In this document: in pieces, positions 18,312 to 27,994 of the stretch
How positions within the stretch are numbered: the stretch's first letter is position 1
How the letters are laid out: each line of letters opens with the position of its first letter
Origin: Candidatus Devosia phytovorans
GTDB taxonomy: Bacteria > Pseudomonadota > Alphaproteobacteria > Rhizobiales > Devosiaceae
Direction: 5' to 3'
Assembly (NCBI GenBank): GCA_029202405.1
Contig: CP119312.1
Coordinates: 5,001 to 69,000 of the forward strand
DNA length: 64,000 nucleotides
Translations under genes and position numbers: made by a program
The notes under the pieces: model-generated
What the model saw: the letters and a program-made list of their open reading frames with translations, nothing else
The model's database searches: none
Told to the model about the DNA's origin: nothing

Positions 18312-21300
18312 ATGTCCCTTATCGCCGCCACTCAAATTCCCAAGCCGGCTGATGAACAAGCCTTCGAAAGGGCTTCCGTCCCGCTATGGGCCAACCTTCT
18401 CGACGACCCGAACGTGCCGCGGAACGGTCGCCGCGGACAACGCCAGAATGGTGTTGACCTCTACGGCATCAGGGACGGCGACAGCAAACATTACGTCGGC
18501 ATCCAATGTAAGTTGAAGAGCGACGGGCACACCCTGAGTGAGAAGGAAGTCCGAGACGAGGTGACGAAGGCTTTGACCTTTAAGCCAGCGCTCAAGGAGT
18601 ATTTCATCACCACGACTGCCCCCGACGACGTCGCGATGCAGGAGCTGGCACGTACGATTACGGGCGAGCTGCGCAAGGCCGGCACTCCGATGCTCGTCAA
18701 TATCTGGGGTTGGAACGCCCTGGAAGAAAAGATCTCGCAGGACGCCGAAGCGCGCAACCTTTTCGATCCGACCTATACGCCGCATAGCGCGGTTATCCTG
18801 GAAGAAACCCGAAAGGTGTCGTCAGGGCAGGCCGACATGGCTACAAAACTGGCGAACATCGAGACGTTGCTTAAGGAGCATTTCGGGACACCGCCGGGTG
18901 ATGCCACGACAGGCGCCGATGTCGTTGAAGCGCACCTTGATGCCGAGATCGACAATTATCGAGCCCTAATCGAGAAAAGGCAGCCGCAAACCGCCAAGAC
19001 GCTTTTGGAAGGCCTGCTGGGGCGTGTGGCGTCAACGGCTTCGGGTCGTATCCTCTTCCGTATCAGAGCGAATATCGGCTCTTGCCAATATGCACTTGGG
19101 AAGGATGCCGACGCTGCTGCGACACTGGCCGAAGCCTACGAGCACGCGCCGCACGAACCCAAGGCTATCGCCAACAAAGCGTTTTCGCTGCTTCTTCAGG
19201 GGCGCTGGCGCGAGCTGCAAGAATTCGGCGTGAAATCCTTGCGGGACGATCCGACCAATGAGGGCCTGGCGGGATATCTCGTTCAGACCGGGCGTTTCGA
19301 CGACCCCGGCAAAGACCCGTTGGACCTCATTCCTGCTGCACTGCACAACACGGCGGCGGTTGCGATCGGGCGGATCGATTTCTTCCGTTGGCGCCGTAGC
19401 GCGGGACAATGGTGGGCCTTAGCGCATCAGGCGCTCACCGACCACCCCGACGACCCCCATGCCAGGCAATTCGCCGCCGAGGCCGACATCGACAGCGTCG
19501 TCACGAATCCGATCTTCGCCCACTCGCGGCGATTGACCCCGGACGATCGCAGCAAACTGGAAGGCGCGGCAACGACTCTCGCTGCCCTTTGGGACGAGGC
19601 ACGTTCCGGGGAAGCGGCGATCCGACCCGAGGATATCGCAATATGCGGCAACATCATCGTTGCCCTTCACGCCCTCGACGAATTCCCTCGCGCGATTGAC
19701 ATCGCGCGCCAAGGGTTGGCGGTCGCTCCCAATGATGTCGACCTGCTCGGCAGGGCTGCGATGGTAGCGTCGGAGGGTGGGGAACTCGATTTGACCCGAG
19801 AGCTACTGCCGCGCCTGCCGGATGGGCCCGAAACGGTGGTGATCGCTTTCCGTCTGCACACGGCCAGTGCCGACTGGCCCGCGCTGGCGGCCTTGTTGCC
19901 GAAGGTGGATCTGCTTCCCGAAAGCGAGCGACCCCTTTTGACGGCGGCAGCGCGCCTGGCGGCCCTTCTCATCGGACCGCAGGCAGATCGGCATTCCGGG
20001 TTCGTCCACGTTGCGCAGACCGTCAAAGACGATGCGCGAGCGAGCATTGTCGTCGCCGACCTGGCCCGAGAACAGGGTTTTGCGGATATCGCAGAGGCCG
20101 CCTTCGAAGCAGCCAAGGGCCTTGTTGGTCCCCAAAGCCATTTCGCCGACAGGATCATGCTGGCTCGCCATGCCGGTCAACGGGACGAATGGGCTCTCGC
20201 AGCCGATTTGTTGTCGGCACACGTCGACTGTAGCAGGGACAGCGCGGCGCTTCGGGCGCTTGCCCGAGCCCTCGTCAACGACCTGCCCGTACGTAACCGA
20301 GCGCTCAAGTTTTTCGAGACGCTGCCTCCAGACGTCGCGGAAATGCCCTTCTATCGGCACTGCGAGGGCATGCTTGCCTTCAACTTCGGCGATTTGCCGC
20401 GAGCGGAGACCGCGTTGCGTCACGCTTTGGACCTAGACCCATCGCTGGATAGCGCCCTGGCACTAATTTCCGTGATGCGTCGCACGGATCGCCATGACGA
20501 CATCAAGGCATTTCTGAAGGACTTCGATATATCGGAATTCCGAGGCAGCGCTTATCAACGGATGCATGTGGCCCAGGCGCTTCGCGATGTCGGCCAACCC
20601 GAGAGGGCGATGGCATTGGGCTATGAGACCGTCGTCAGCGCCCCGAACGACCCCAGAGTGGCGCTCGGCTACTTCGGCCTCGTCATGATGCGCTCGGATG
20701 AGGATGTCATCCCCGAAGCCCCGGTGGTTGCTTTGGACACGTTCGTCAGGCTCGAAGGCGACAAGGACCGTGAGGACGCCTTCCTTATCGTCAATGGCGA
20801 GGACCGACCGGCGCAGGGCATCGTGGGCCCGTCCTACCCTACCGCAGCTGCCGCTTTGGGTCTTCGTGTCGGCGATAACTTCGAGATGGCCGGGCCATTC
20901 GGCGCAACCCGCCATTGGCGTGTCGCGGAGATCAAACACAAATACCTGCACGCTCTTCATGATGTCATGCAGAACTTCGAACGCCGGTTTCCGGACGCCG
21001 ACGGGTTCTATTCCATGACGATGGAGGGCAACGACCTAGAACCTGCTCTCGAGCAGGTACGCAAGGCGTCCGAAGCGCATCGCGCGCTTGCCGACCTTTA
21101 CCTCGACAAGAAGCTTCCGCTGGCGATGGTCGCGCAACGCCACGGCGGCGACATCATAGGGCTTGTCGACTATATCCGTTCGCTGGACGAAAGCGTCGTG
21201 GTCTGCTTCGGAAACCAGCCGGAGCGCATGGAGGCGCGCAAGACGATAGCCACGCGTCGTGCCGGCGGGGCGGTGCTTGACACCTATACGGCGTGGACCG

Positions 21301-22310
21301 TCGCCACCATGGACGCGTTCGACGTCCTGACAAGCGTCTTCGGCAAACTCGTTGTCCCCCGCTCGGTCATCGATGACCTGCGGAGCCTTGCGGACAGCCA
21401 CCGTCCGTCGGGAAGAAGCACCATGACCGTGGCCTATAGGGACGGCCAGTATTTACGGCAGGAACATACCGCCGAAGACGATGCCGGGAGCCATCAACTG
21501 ATCCTGGCACAGATTGCGAAAATCGAGGCTGCCTGCGAGACCCTTCCCGTCGCGGCGCCTGACGATATCGGTGAACTGGCCGGCAGCCTGACACGTGCCT
21601 TTGCAAGCCATATCCTCGATCCGGCGTTCTTGTCGCGCGACGGCTACGTCCTGGTCTGCGAGGACATGTACTACCGCCAATGGGCATCCGCGGCGACGTC
21701 TGCCCAAGGCGTTTGGCTACAACCTGTCTTCACCTATGCGCTGGAAACCGACCGCATCGACCGGGCACGCTACCGGCAATTGATCGTCGGGCTGGCCGGT
21801 CGCCGGCATGACCACCTGTCGTTGTCCGGTCAGGATCTGGTCGACTCCTTAATCGGTGACAGCACCGATGAACTCTACGAATTTGCCGCCGTCGCTCAAT
21901 TTATTGGCGGTAAGAAAGCAGATCTTCTTTCCCACGTGAACGTCGCCAAAGCCTTACTTCTCTACATCTGGAGCGCGACAGCGAAGGTTGAGGGCCAAAA
22001 GCGCGAGCGTGGCACGTCTTTGATTGTCGAGAACTTGACCCGGTTTACCGGATCCAATCGTGGTCTCGCCTTGGCCTTGCTCACCGGCGGGATGAGCCAG
22101 CCAGCAAAGGACTGCCTTAAAGCATGGATGACCGCAAAATCGATCGCGACAGAAGAGATTGAACGAGCTCGATCAAGCCTTTTCCAGCGTGGGGTCACGC
22201 CTATCGCCAAGAAGCGTGCCCTGCCTAGCTTCACTCCTCTTGCTCTTCCAAACTACGGCCCAGCGGGACGAAACGGCCGTCCCCGCCGCCGCAAGAAGCG
22301 GCGTGGCTGA
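18312..22310 (+). CDS. Giant nuclease-repeat-PIN protein (Mrr-like N-terminus, TPR-like middle, PIN-like C-terminus)
   Basis: A 1332-residue protein. Residues 12-130 look like a restriction-endonuclease-fold domain: Glu15 in EQAFERASVPLW, Asp49 in NGVDLYG, and Gln65-x-Lys67 in YVGIQCK, the Mrr/DUF4297-type D...QxK active site. Residues about 200-850 are helical repeats resembling TPRs (AEAYEHAPHEPKAIANKAFS, AETALRHALDLDPSLDSAL). Around residues 985-1125 there is a PIN-like pattern (Asp990 in VLDTYTAWTV; VCEDMYYRQWAS near 1117). It thus appears to join a DNA nuclease to a possible RNase. I know of no named system with this architecture. There is no ATPase domain. Confidence 0.8.
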   Translation: MSLIAATQIPKPADEQAFERASVPLWANLLDDPNVPRNGRRGQRQNGVDLYGIRDGDSKHYVGIQCKLKSDGHTLSEKEVRDEVTKALTFKPALKEYFITTTAPDDVAMQELARTITGELRKAGTPMLVNIWGWNALEEKISQDAEARNLFDPTYTPHSAVILEETRKVSSGQADMATKLANIETLLKEHFGTPPGDATTGADVVEAHLDAEIDNYRALIEKRQPQTAKTLLEGLLGRVASTASGRILFRIRANIGSCQYALGKDADAAATLAEAYEHAPHEPKAIANKAFSLLLQGRWRELQEFGVKSLRDDPTNEGLAGYLVQTGRFDDPGKDPLDLIPAALHNTAAVAIGRIDFFRWRRSAGQWWALAHQALTDHPDDPHARQFAAEADIDSVVTNPIFAHSRRLTPDDRSKLEGAATTLAALWDEARSGEAAIRPEDIAICGNIIVALHALDEFPRAIDIARQGLAVAPNDVDLLGRAAMVASEGGELDLTRELLPRLPDGPETVVIAFRLHTASADWPALAALLPKVDLLPESERPLLTAAARLAALLIGPQADRHSGFVHVAQTVKDDARASIVVADLAREQGFADIAEAAFEAAKGLVGPQSHFADRIMLARHAGQRDEWALAADLLSAHVDCSRDSAALRALARALVNDLPVRNRALKFFETLPPDVAEMPFYRHCEGMLAFNFGDLPRAETALRHALDLDPSLDSALALISVMRRTDRHDDIKAFLKDFDISEFRGSAYQRMHVAQALRDVGQPERAMALGYETVVSAPNDPRVALGYFGLVMMRSDEDVIPEAPVVALDTFVRLEGDKDREDAFLIVNGEDRPAQGIVGPSYPTAAAALGLRVGDNFEMAGPFGATRHWRVAEIKHKYLHALHDVMQNFERRFPDADGFYSMTMEGNDLEPALEQVRKASEAHRALADLYLDKKLPLAMVAQRHGGDIIGLVDYIRSLDESVVVCFGNQPERMEARKTIATRRAGGAVLDTYTAWTVATMDAFDVLTSVFGKLVVPRSVIDDLRSLADSHRPSGRSTMTVAYRDGQYLRQEHTAEDDAGSHQLILAQIAKIEAACETLPVAAPDDIGELAGSLTRAFASHILDPAFLSRDGYVLVCEDMYYRQWASAATSAQGVWLQPVFTYALETDRIDRARYRQLIVGLAGRRHDHLSLSGQDLVDSLIGDSTDELYEFAAVAQFIGGKKADLLSHVNVAKALLLYIWSATAKVEGQKRERGTSLIVENLTRFTGSNRGLALALLTGGMSQPAKDCLKAWMTAKSIATEEIERARSSLFQRGVTPIAKKRALPSFTPLALPNYGPAGRNGRPRRRKKRRG

Positions 22311-22412
22311 AGAACATGTCGCGTGCCCGAAATGCGAGGTCGAAAGCGCTGACCATTGGCGACTTCAGCGCCTCCGGGGTACGATCCCGTCTGTTGATTC
22401 CGGGGGGGGTAA

Positions 22413-23468
22413 ATGGCGAAGCCAGAGCGAAAAAAGAGCCAGACGCACATTCTGGTCGACAGTAGCATATGGCTCGACATGGCCAAGGATCATCGACTGC
22501 TGCCGGTGCTCGACGCACTTCGTCATCTGGTCGACGAGGAGCGGGTCGTCCTGATCGTGCCAGACATCGTCGAGGCCGAATTCGCGCGAAACAAGGACCG
22601 CGTTGTCGAGGATGCTCGCCGCGGCTTTGCATCCCACCTCAAGCGCGTTCGCGATGCCGTTGTGCAGTTCGCCGAGGACGATGCAAAACGGAACGCCACG
22701 CTCCAGCAGATCAGTGAACTCGACCACCGCATCGCAATGAAGAGCGAGGACGTGTCGGAGTCGGTAGTCAAGATCCAGGAACTGTTCGGCCGCGCGAAGA
22801 AGGTGACAGCCAGCACTGACGCTCTTCTTAAGGCGGCAAAGCGGGGCATCGATAAGGTCGCTCCCTTCCATTTGGCCAAGAACTCTATGGCCGACGCCGT
22901 CCTGATCGAGATCTATGCCGAGCAGCGAGCGGCACTCAGTAAGTACGATGAAGCGGCGTTCGTCACATCAAACGTCCGGGACTTCAGTCTGCACAACGGC
23001 GACCAGCGCAAGCCGCACGTCGATTTGGAGCCGCTGTTCAAGATCCCGTCGTTCTACATGACATCGCTTGTAGACGTGGTGAAAGCTGCCGACGAGGACC
23101 TGCTGGCCAATCTAGAGTTCGAGCGGAACTATCAGGACGAGTCCCGCGGCCTCTCGGCCATCCTTGAAGCGGAGAACCTCCTGTTCCGGCAGGTCTGGTA
23201 CAATCGGCATTGGAACCTGCGGATCGCCATCGAGGAGGGCCGGCATAAGGTCGTGCCAAAGGATCAGTATTCGACACAACCCTACAAAAACGACGAGACG
23301 CTCGACACAGTGTGGGAGGGCGCGCTGGCAGCGGCGAAGCGGACGGAAGAAGAAGTTGGCATCGAGAACCTCGGGCCGTGGGACGACTTCGAATGGGGAA
23401 TGGTCAACGGCAAGCTGTCGGCGTTGCGGTGGGTCCTTGGATATGAGTGGGACATGCTTGATACCTAG
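22413..23468 (+). CDS. PIN-domain protein (DUF4935-like)
   Basis: A 351-residue protein with a PIN-type nuclease pattern: Asp16 in THILVDSSIWLDMAK, Glu in VPDIVEAEFARNK, Asp161 in KNSMADAVLIEIYAE, and FVTSNVRDFS. A coiled-coil-like insert lies between residues 60 and 150. The C-terminal about 130 residues have no recognised family. A run of eight G (22402-22409) sits where the ribosome site should be, three bases before the ATG. It is 102 bases after the nuclease-PIN gene and on the same strand, so the two may act together. Confidence 0.8.
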   Translation: MAKPERKKSQTHILVDSSIWLDMAKDHRLLPVLDALRHLVDEERVVLIVPDIVEAEFARNKDRVVEDARRGFASHLKRVRDAVVQFAEDDAKRNATLQQISELDHRIAMKSEDVSESVVKIQELFGRAKKVTASTDALLKAAKRGIDKVAPFHLAKNSMADAVLIEIYAEQRAALSKYDEAAFVTSNVRDFSLHNGDQRKPHVDLEPLFKIPSFYMTSLVDVVKAADEDLLANLEFERNYQDESRGLSAILEAENLLFRQVWYNRHWNLRIAIEEGRHKVVPKDQYSTQPYKNDETLDTVWEGALAAAKRTEEEVGIENLGPWDDFEWGMVNGKLSALRWVLGYEWDMLDT

Positions 23469-23471
23469 GCC

Positions 23472-23888
23472 AGCGCCTGCCTGATCTGCTTGCCGGGATA
23501 TTTTCGATCACCGCTGCGATCGCGCCAGGCAATCGGCCGCTTCGGACAGCACCAACCAGTCCTGTTTAGCCGAAGGCAGCATTAGCTGTTCTCCATTCCC
23601 CGAAGACTATTGCAGATGCAGCCTCAGCACCGTGCCGTTGGCAAACGAAGCATCGATCTGGAGGGCAAGCGATCCTGACCGAACAATTCTATGGCTTCTG
23701 CGATGTCTGCTTTCAGGAGTTAGGAGGCAGGTCTCAGACGTCTGAAAAGGGGCGCTTGCCAGGCCTCAACGCTGTCCGAACGAACGCCACGCATGCTCCG
23801 CATGACACAGAACCAATGAAGCTAGTGAATGGTCTCACCACTTGGAGCGGGCGATAGGGCTTTGGCTGTTGGGCGCCGGTGATCCGCA
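23472..23888 (-). other. Gene debris between convergent units
   Basis: A 417-base gap between convergent genes. On the minus strand it carries protein-like pieces without intact genes: a tail SLALQIDASFANGTVLRLHLQ-stop preceded, in another frame, by DIAEAIELFGQDR, which together resemble the end of a histidine kinase; and then a short start MLPSAKQDWLVLSEAADCLARSQR-stop with GGAG before its ATG. These look like remnants of lost genes. No terminator is obvious. Confidence 0.35.
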
Positions 23889-26708
23889 TCAAGCTTCATT
23901 ATTCTCGATCACGCCTACCGCGAAGATACCGTTGGCGTGTCGCCCACTCTCGAAACCTGCTGCCACATCGATCTCGATGCGATCCATCAGGGCGTCGATC
24001 GCAGCCTTCCTGTCCTCGGGCCTTTGCTGGAGCGGTCTGCCTCTTGGTTTGGCACCCTCGAAAAGCGGCTTCAGCAGTCCGTTGTCGACGGCGACAGCGC
24101 CGCCCGTTCCTCTCCCGGCCACGAAGAGGTCGGCGCCCCGGGGTTCGCCTTGCTCGTTCTGATAATGGACGACCCCGGCAGCGAGCAGAGGCACCATGTC
24201 CGGGGTCGCCAACACGCCGTAGCCGCCACCGAACTGAGGCCTGGATACATGCTCCACCAGGAAGCGCACGATGCTCGACGAGAAGTCGAGCAGTACCCTG
24301 CTACCAGTGACGACGCCATTTCGGCGCGTGCGGCATGGCACGACAGTGCGCCCCCCGAATTCAGGGAACCGCCCACGAAGGTCTTCGCCCAGGCGCAGGT
24401 CGAACCGCTCCGGATCGTCCCCGGGTACGACCTCGATGCCCGAAAGCACCGCAGCGCGTCTGATGAAGTTGGCAAGATCGAGCGTGGTGAACGACCCTAG
24501 ATGCATCCAGCCTCCGCTGCTCAAAGTCGAAACGCCCGATAGGATGTCGTCCTGCAACGATCGGGCGCGCTGAGCCTGATCGATTGCGCGGTCGATGCGT
24601 TCGGCCGTTCGCTGCACGGGTCCATTTCGTGCTTCCTCGAGCAGATCGTTTATGTCGATGCGATCGAGCAGATCGCCGAGCACTTCTGAACGATGACGAT
24701 CGTCGTATTCTGAGCTGACCGCTGACATCTGCTTCACCACGTGCTCCAGGCGGGTCAGCACCGAGGTGAGGATCTCGTTGTCGATGGTATCCGTACTTGT
24801 CATATTCACGACCACGACCTTATCGAGCTGCCCATATCGATAGAGTCGCCCAATGCGCTGCTGCAGCCTCGCTGGGTTCCACGGAATGTCGTAGTTAACC
24901 AGGACGTGGCAATTCTTCTGGAGGTTGAGCCCCTCGCCACCGGCCTCGGTGGAGACGAGCACGTCCACGTCGTCCTCGAAGGCATCTATCGACGCCTGCT
25001 TGTCATCCACGGTCATGCCGCCGTTTATGAGGACGGACCGGACGCCGAGGTCCTCCATCAATTTCCGTTGGAGGTATTCCTGGGTGGCGCGGTACTCGGT
25101 GAAGATCAGCAGCTTCTTGCCCTGGGCGAGAATCAGGTCGCCTACGACGCCCAACAGCTCAAGGAGCTTCCTGTCCGCGAGCAAACACGCTTCGGCTTGG
25201 CTGATAACGCTGTCTATCGCGTCCAGCTCCTCGGCGAAGAAGCTGCTGGCAGTTCCGTAGTCCTGCCCTGCTGCATCGTCCTCGCCATCGGCGATCTCGA
25301 TGCCTTCATTGCCGTTTAGTTCGATGGAGCTGGCGGCAGCGAGCCCTTGGCCCGACAGTCGCGCGCGTCGTCTTCGCATCGCGACCAGCAATGTCCAGAC
25401 CGACGAAGACGCCAGCTTCCTGTAGATGGTCATGACAAACCCGATCGCACGACCGGAATTGCCGCCCATCCTGTCTCCGGCCTGATAGCCGCGAGCCAGA
25501 TAATTCGACAGCCGGCGTTCGAGCTCGATGGTCTCCGGACTGTTCGGTATGTTCGCCAATCGAACGAGCACGCCGTGGAATATGAACTTGCCTTCGGCGT
25601 CCACCACGTCGATCTTGCGGTTCCTTAGGACGATGTCGGCGACGAAGCTCGGGTCCTCGTCAAGGTCGTCGATCTCGGCGCTGGACCCAGGTCTCACGAG
25701 CTTGAGCAGGCTCTGGAACTTGCCGACATCGCCTTGGTGGGGCGTGCCTGAAAGCAGCAGAAGAGAGTCAGTGCGCTTGCGCAGCGCGTTAGCCAGTTTG
25801 AAGCGAAGGGTCTGCCTGCCCGCCTCGTCCCTGGACAGCCGGTGCGCTTCGTCGAATATGACGATGTCCCAGCTCGCTGCCGCAAGAATCGCCCCGAACC
25901 GAGTCGTGAAGTCTACGCCTTCGTCGTCGGAGTTCCTCGGCTTCACCAGATCGAGCGACGCAATGACGTGATCCGGCCAGTCCTCCGGCTGCTCAACCTC
26001 GAAATCGCGGCCGTAGATCTTGAAGCTGCGATTGAACTTGGTCTGCATCTCAGTCTTCCATTGCTTGGTGAGACCGGACGGAACGATCACCAGGACGCGT
26101 CGAACGTTCTGCTTGCGCTCGAGCGCTCCGAGCAGAAGACCGACCTCGATCGTCTTGCCGAGACCGACGTCGTCCGCGATGAGCCAGTTGCTAGTGCCGG
26201 ATCCAACGATGCGGTGCACCAAGTTGATCTGATGGGGCAGAGGATCCACGTCGAGCCGTTCCAGGGCGCCTGTCGCTTCGTTCCACGTGCGAAGGGCATG
26301 CGACATCAGGTTCAGGGCGGTGCGTTCGCCGCTGTCCTCGAAGCGCTCTTCGCTGCGCAGATATTGTAGACGTGGGTCCATGATGCGGGCCAGACGCTCG
26401 AAAGGGAACCAGCGGGTCTGCCCCGTTTCGTGTATCTGCACCGCCACCAGGTAAGAATCGGCGATCGCGCGCGTGGCGACCACGGTGCCCAGGCCGAGCG
26501 TCCTGCGCACCGCAGAGAGCGGAACGTCCTGGACGATGAAGCCCTGCCTGAAGCCGCACCCCCAGCTTCCCTCTGGAACCTGCCGCTCCCCAATCTCCGG
26601 ACCGAAATTCGCCACGACCCCTTGGTCGTCGTGCCTCACGACGTGGCCGATGCGATTGGATCTCGTATCCTCTATCCAGCAGTCCACTATCGGCGTGAGC
26701 TTGGTCAA
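23889..26708 (-). CDS. SNF2/RapA-like superfamily 2 helicase
   Basis: A 939-residue ATP-dependent DNA translocase. The helicase motifs are clear: I, ADDVGLGKTIE at residues 178-188; II, DEAH at 286-289 in IVIFDEAHRL; III, LLLLSGTPHQG; V, EAGGEGLNLQ; and VI, QQRIGRLYRYGQ near 610-620. The first about 150 residues resemble the N-terminal beta domains of RapA-type proteins, and the last about 250 have no known domain. The start ATG overlaps the stop of the upstream 297-residue gene (ATGA). Similar helicases are parts of defence systems such as DISARM and Dpd, but the other genes of those systems are absent. Confidence 0.9.
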   Translation of the reverse strand: MTKLTPIVDCWIEDTRSNRIGHVVRHDDQGVVANFGPEIGERQVPEGSWGCGFRQGFIVQDVPLSAVRRTLGLGTVVATRAIADSYLVAVQIHETGQTRWFPFERLARIMDPRLQYLRSEERFEDSGERTALNLMSHALRTWNEATGALERLDVDPLPHQINLVHRIVGSGTSNWLIADDVGLGKTIEVGLLLGALERKQNVRRVLVIVPSGLTKQWKTEMQTKFNRSFKIYGRDFEVEQPEDWPDHVIASLDLVKPRNSDDEGVDFTTRFGAILAAASWDIVIFDEAHRLSRDEAGRQTLRFKLANALRKRTDSLLLLSGTPHQGDVGKFQSLLKLVRPGSSAEIDDLDEDPSFVADIVLRNRKIDVVDAEGKFIFHGVLVRLANIPNSPETIELERRLSNYLARGYQAGDRMGGNSGRAIGFVMTIYRKLASSSVWTLLVAMRRRRARLSGQGLAAASSIELNGNEGIEIADGEDDAAGQDYGTASSFFAEELDAIDSVISQAEACLLADRKLLELLGVVGDLILAQGKKLLIFTEYRATQEYLQRKLMEDLGVRSVLINGGMTVDDKQASIDAFEDDVDVLVSTEAGGEGLNLQKNCHVLVNYDIPWNPARLQQRIGRLYRYGQLDKVVVVNMTSTDTIDNEILTSVLTRLEHVVKQMSAVSSEYDDRHRSEVLGDLLDRIDINDLLEEARNGPVQRTAERIDRAIDQAQRARSLQDDILSGVSTLSSGGWMHLGSFTTLDLANFIRRAAVLSGIEVVPGDDPERFDLRLGEDLRGRFPEFGGRTVVPCRTRRNGVVTGSRVLLDFSSSIVRFLVEHVSRPQFGGGYGVLATPDMVPLLAAGVVHYQNEQGEPRGADLFVAGRGTGGAVAVDNGLLKPLFEGAKPRGRPLQQRPEDRKAAIDALMDRIEIDVAAGFESGRHANGIFAVGVIENNEA

Positions 26709-27598
26709 ATCGAAGTTCTCCGAATGAGTAGAGGCTTGATGGGGTCCAGGTCGAGCACCCCGATGTGCCCTTTGTCGACCTTGACGAGCGCAGCCGTGCG
26801 CGAGCGGGGCGAGGCGGAACCGAGAAACATCCGTGTCTTGATGCGATCCGAGTTGGGCAACGCTTCACAGGCGACGAACGAAAAGCTCGCTGCAGCTCTT
26901 AGTCGCCATTCGATGTAGTCGATGAAGGACCAGTACCCTTCGTGACCGGGATGCAACGAGATCCAATTCGGCAGCCAGTCGTCCTCAATGCATTGGAGCG
27001 GGTCGCCGCCTGCAAGCTCGGCAAGCCTAACCGCGCGCGGCCAGGACAGAAGGGTCTGCGGATCCTGCGGGGTCGTCGGCGGATGCCGACCGTTTCGGCG
27101 GACTGAAAAATAGGGATGGTCCATGAGCTCTATCCGGAACCGGCATCCGTCGAGGAAGTCATCGACACCAGCACCGGCCAATGCCACGTCGGCCAATGCC
27201 TGGAATGCAGCGCGCGATGGGAAGCGTGTGAACACCTCCTGCAGGAACTCGGCGCAGCGACGGCGCCCTTCCGCGGTGGGTATGTCGAGCATGATGCTGA
27301 TCCAGCGACCGCGCTTGAGCGCAAGATGCTCGGCCGTCGGAGGCGCGAACACCAGAACACTGGGATCCTCCGCACGGTCGGCATCGAACCAGGGGAGCGC
27401 GCCGGCACTCCAGTCTTCAGCAGAACTCTTCTCCACCGAAAGGGCGTCGTCGAATTCCCAGATCGAAGGGAACGGGAGAGTGGGCTCCGGGGCTCGGACC
27501 GGCGACCAGAAATCCTCGTTCGCACGCAGGATCGGTCCAGGAACGGGCAATGGATCCCAGAAGTCGTCGGTCAGCACTTCAGCGGTGCTCGAATGCAT
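26705..27598 (-). CDS. Unknown 297-residue partner of the SNF2 helicase
   Basis: A soluble protein rich in Trp, Pro and acidic residues at the N-terminus (DDFWDPLPVPGP, NEDFWSPVRAPEP form a short repeated DFW-P pattern). A middle part (MLDIPTAEGRRRCAEFLQEVFTRFPS) is helical. No family is recognised. The 4-base overlap with the helicase gene implies translational coupling and probably a complex. A perfect 7-bp palindrome lies just upstream of the start codon. It may be a specificity or regulatory subunit; that is inference. Confidence 0.75.
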   Translation of the reverse strand: MHSSTAEVLTDDFWDPLPVPGPILRANEDFWSPVRAPEPTLPFPSIWEFDDALSVEKSSAEDWSAGALPWFDADRAEDPSVLVFAPPTAEHLALKRGRWISIMLDIPTAEGRRRCAEFLQEVFTRFPSRAAFQALADVALAGAGVDDFLDGCRFRIELMDHPYFSVRRNGRHPPTTPQDPQTLLSWPRAVRLAELAGGDPLQCIEDDWLPNWISLHPGHEGYWSFIDYIEWRLRAAASFSFVACEALPNSDRIKTRMFLGSASPRSRTAALVKVDKGHIGVLDLDPIKPLLIRRTSI

Positions 27599-27606
27599 GA
27601 TTTTCC

Positions 27607-27623
27607 CCCAAGTGAAACTTGGG
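27607..27623. promoter_or_regulatory. Palindrome at the translation start of the helicase operon
   Basis: CCCAAGT-GAA-ACTTGGG lies 8 to 25 bases before the ATG of the 297-residue gene. As RNA it would form a hairpin over the ribosome site; as DNA it could be an operator. Either would hold the operon down. Confidence 0.45.
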
Positions 27624-27994
27624 CGATTTCTGCACGGAAGTCCACATCTGTGCTGTGTCGGTGCAATTTAGAGTATTAGAAGATGCACTTTGGTTTTACC
27701 AAGGCCTGATTTGCGGCAGTCCATTTGAAGGCCGACAAGCAGCCGCCGCTTATTGCTGACTTTACGAAATGACGGTCTTCCTTCTGCAACATTGAATGGT
27801 CACTAACTCAAAGTGAGGGTACTTCCTGGTGGAAGGACGTCCGCTTTCGGGAGTCGACAAAGGCCCGCCTAACGACCGAAATGGGGCGCGTTCCCGCCCC
27901 ACCATTAGCGCCAGTTTAAGATCGGCTAGTTAGCTACACCGGCCAATAACAGCAGCGTTTCAATTTACGTCGTCTCAAGGGCCGCGGGAACTTC
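27624..27994. other. Intergenic region, nothing coding seen
   Basis: About 370 bases upstream of the helicase operon. It contains low-information phrases (GTCCGCTTTCGGGAGTCGACAAAGG, CGACCGAAATGGGGCGCG) of a kind that recur as degenerate intergenic sequence in alphaproteobacteria, with a related stretch near 11740-11800. No gene, RNA or mobile element is identified. Confidence 0.35.

Noticed and set aside
23889..27598. DISARM or Dpd system
   Set aside because: Only an SNF2-type helicase is shared; the methyltransferase, DUF1998 or deazapurine genes that define those systems are missing.
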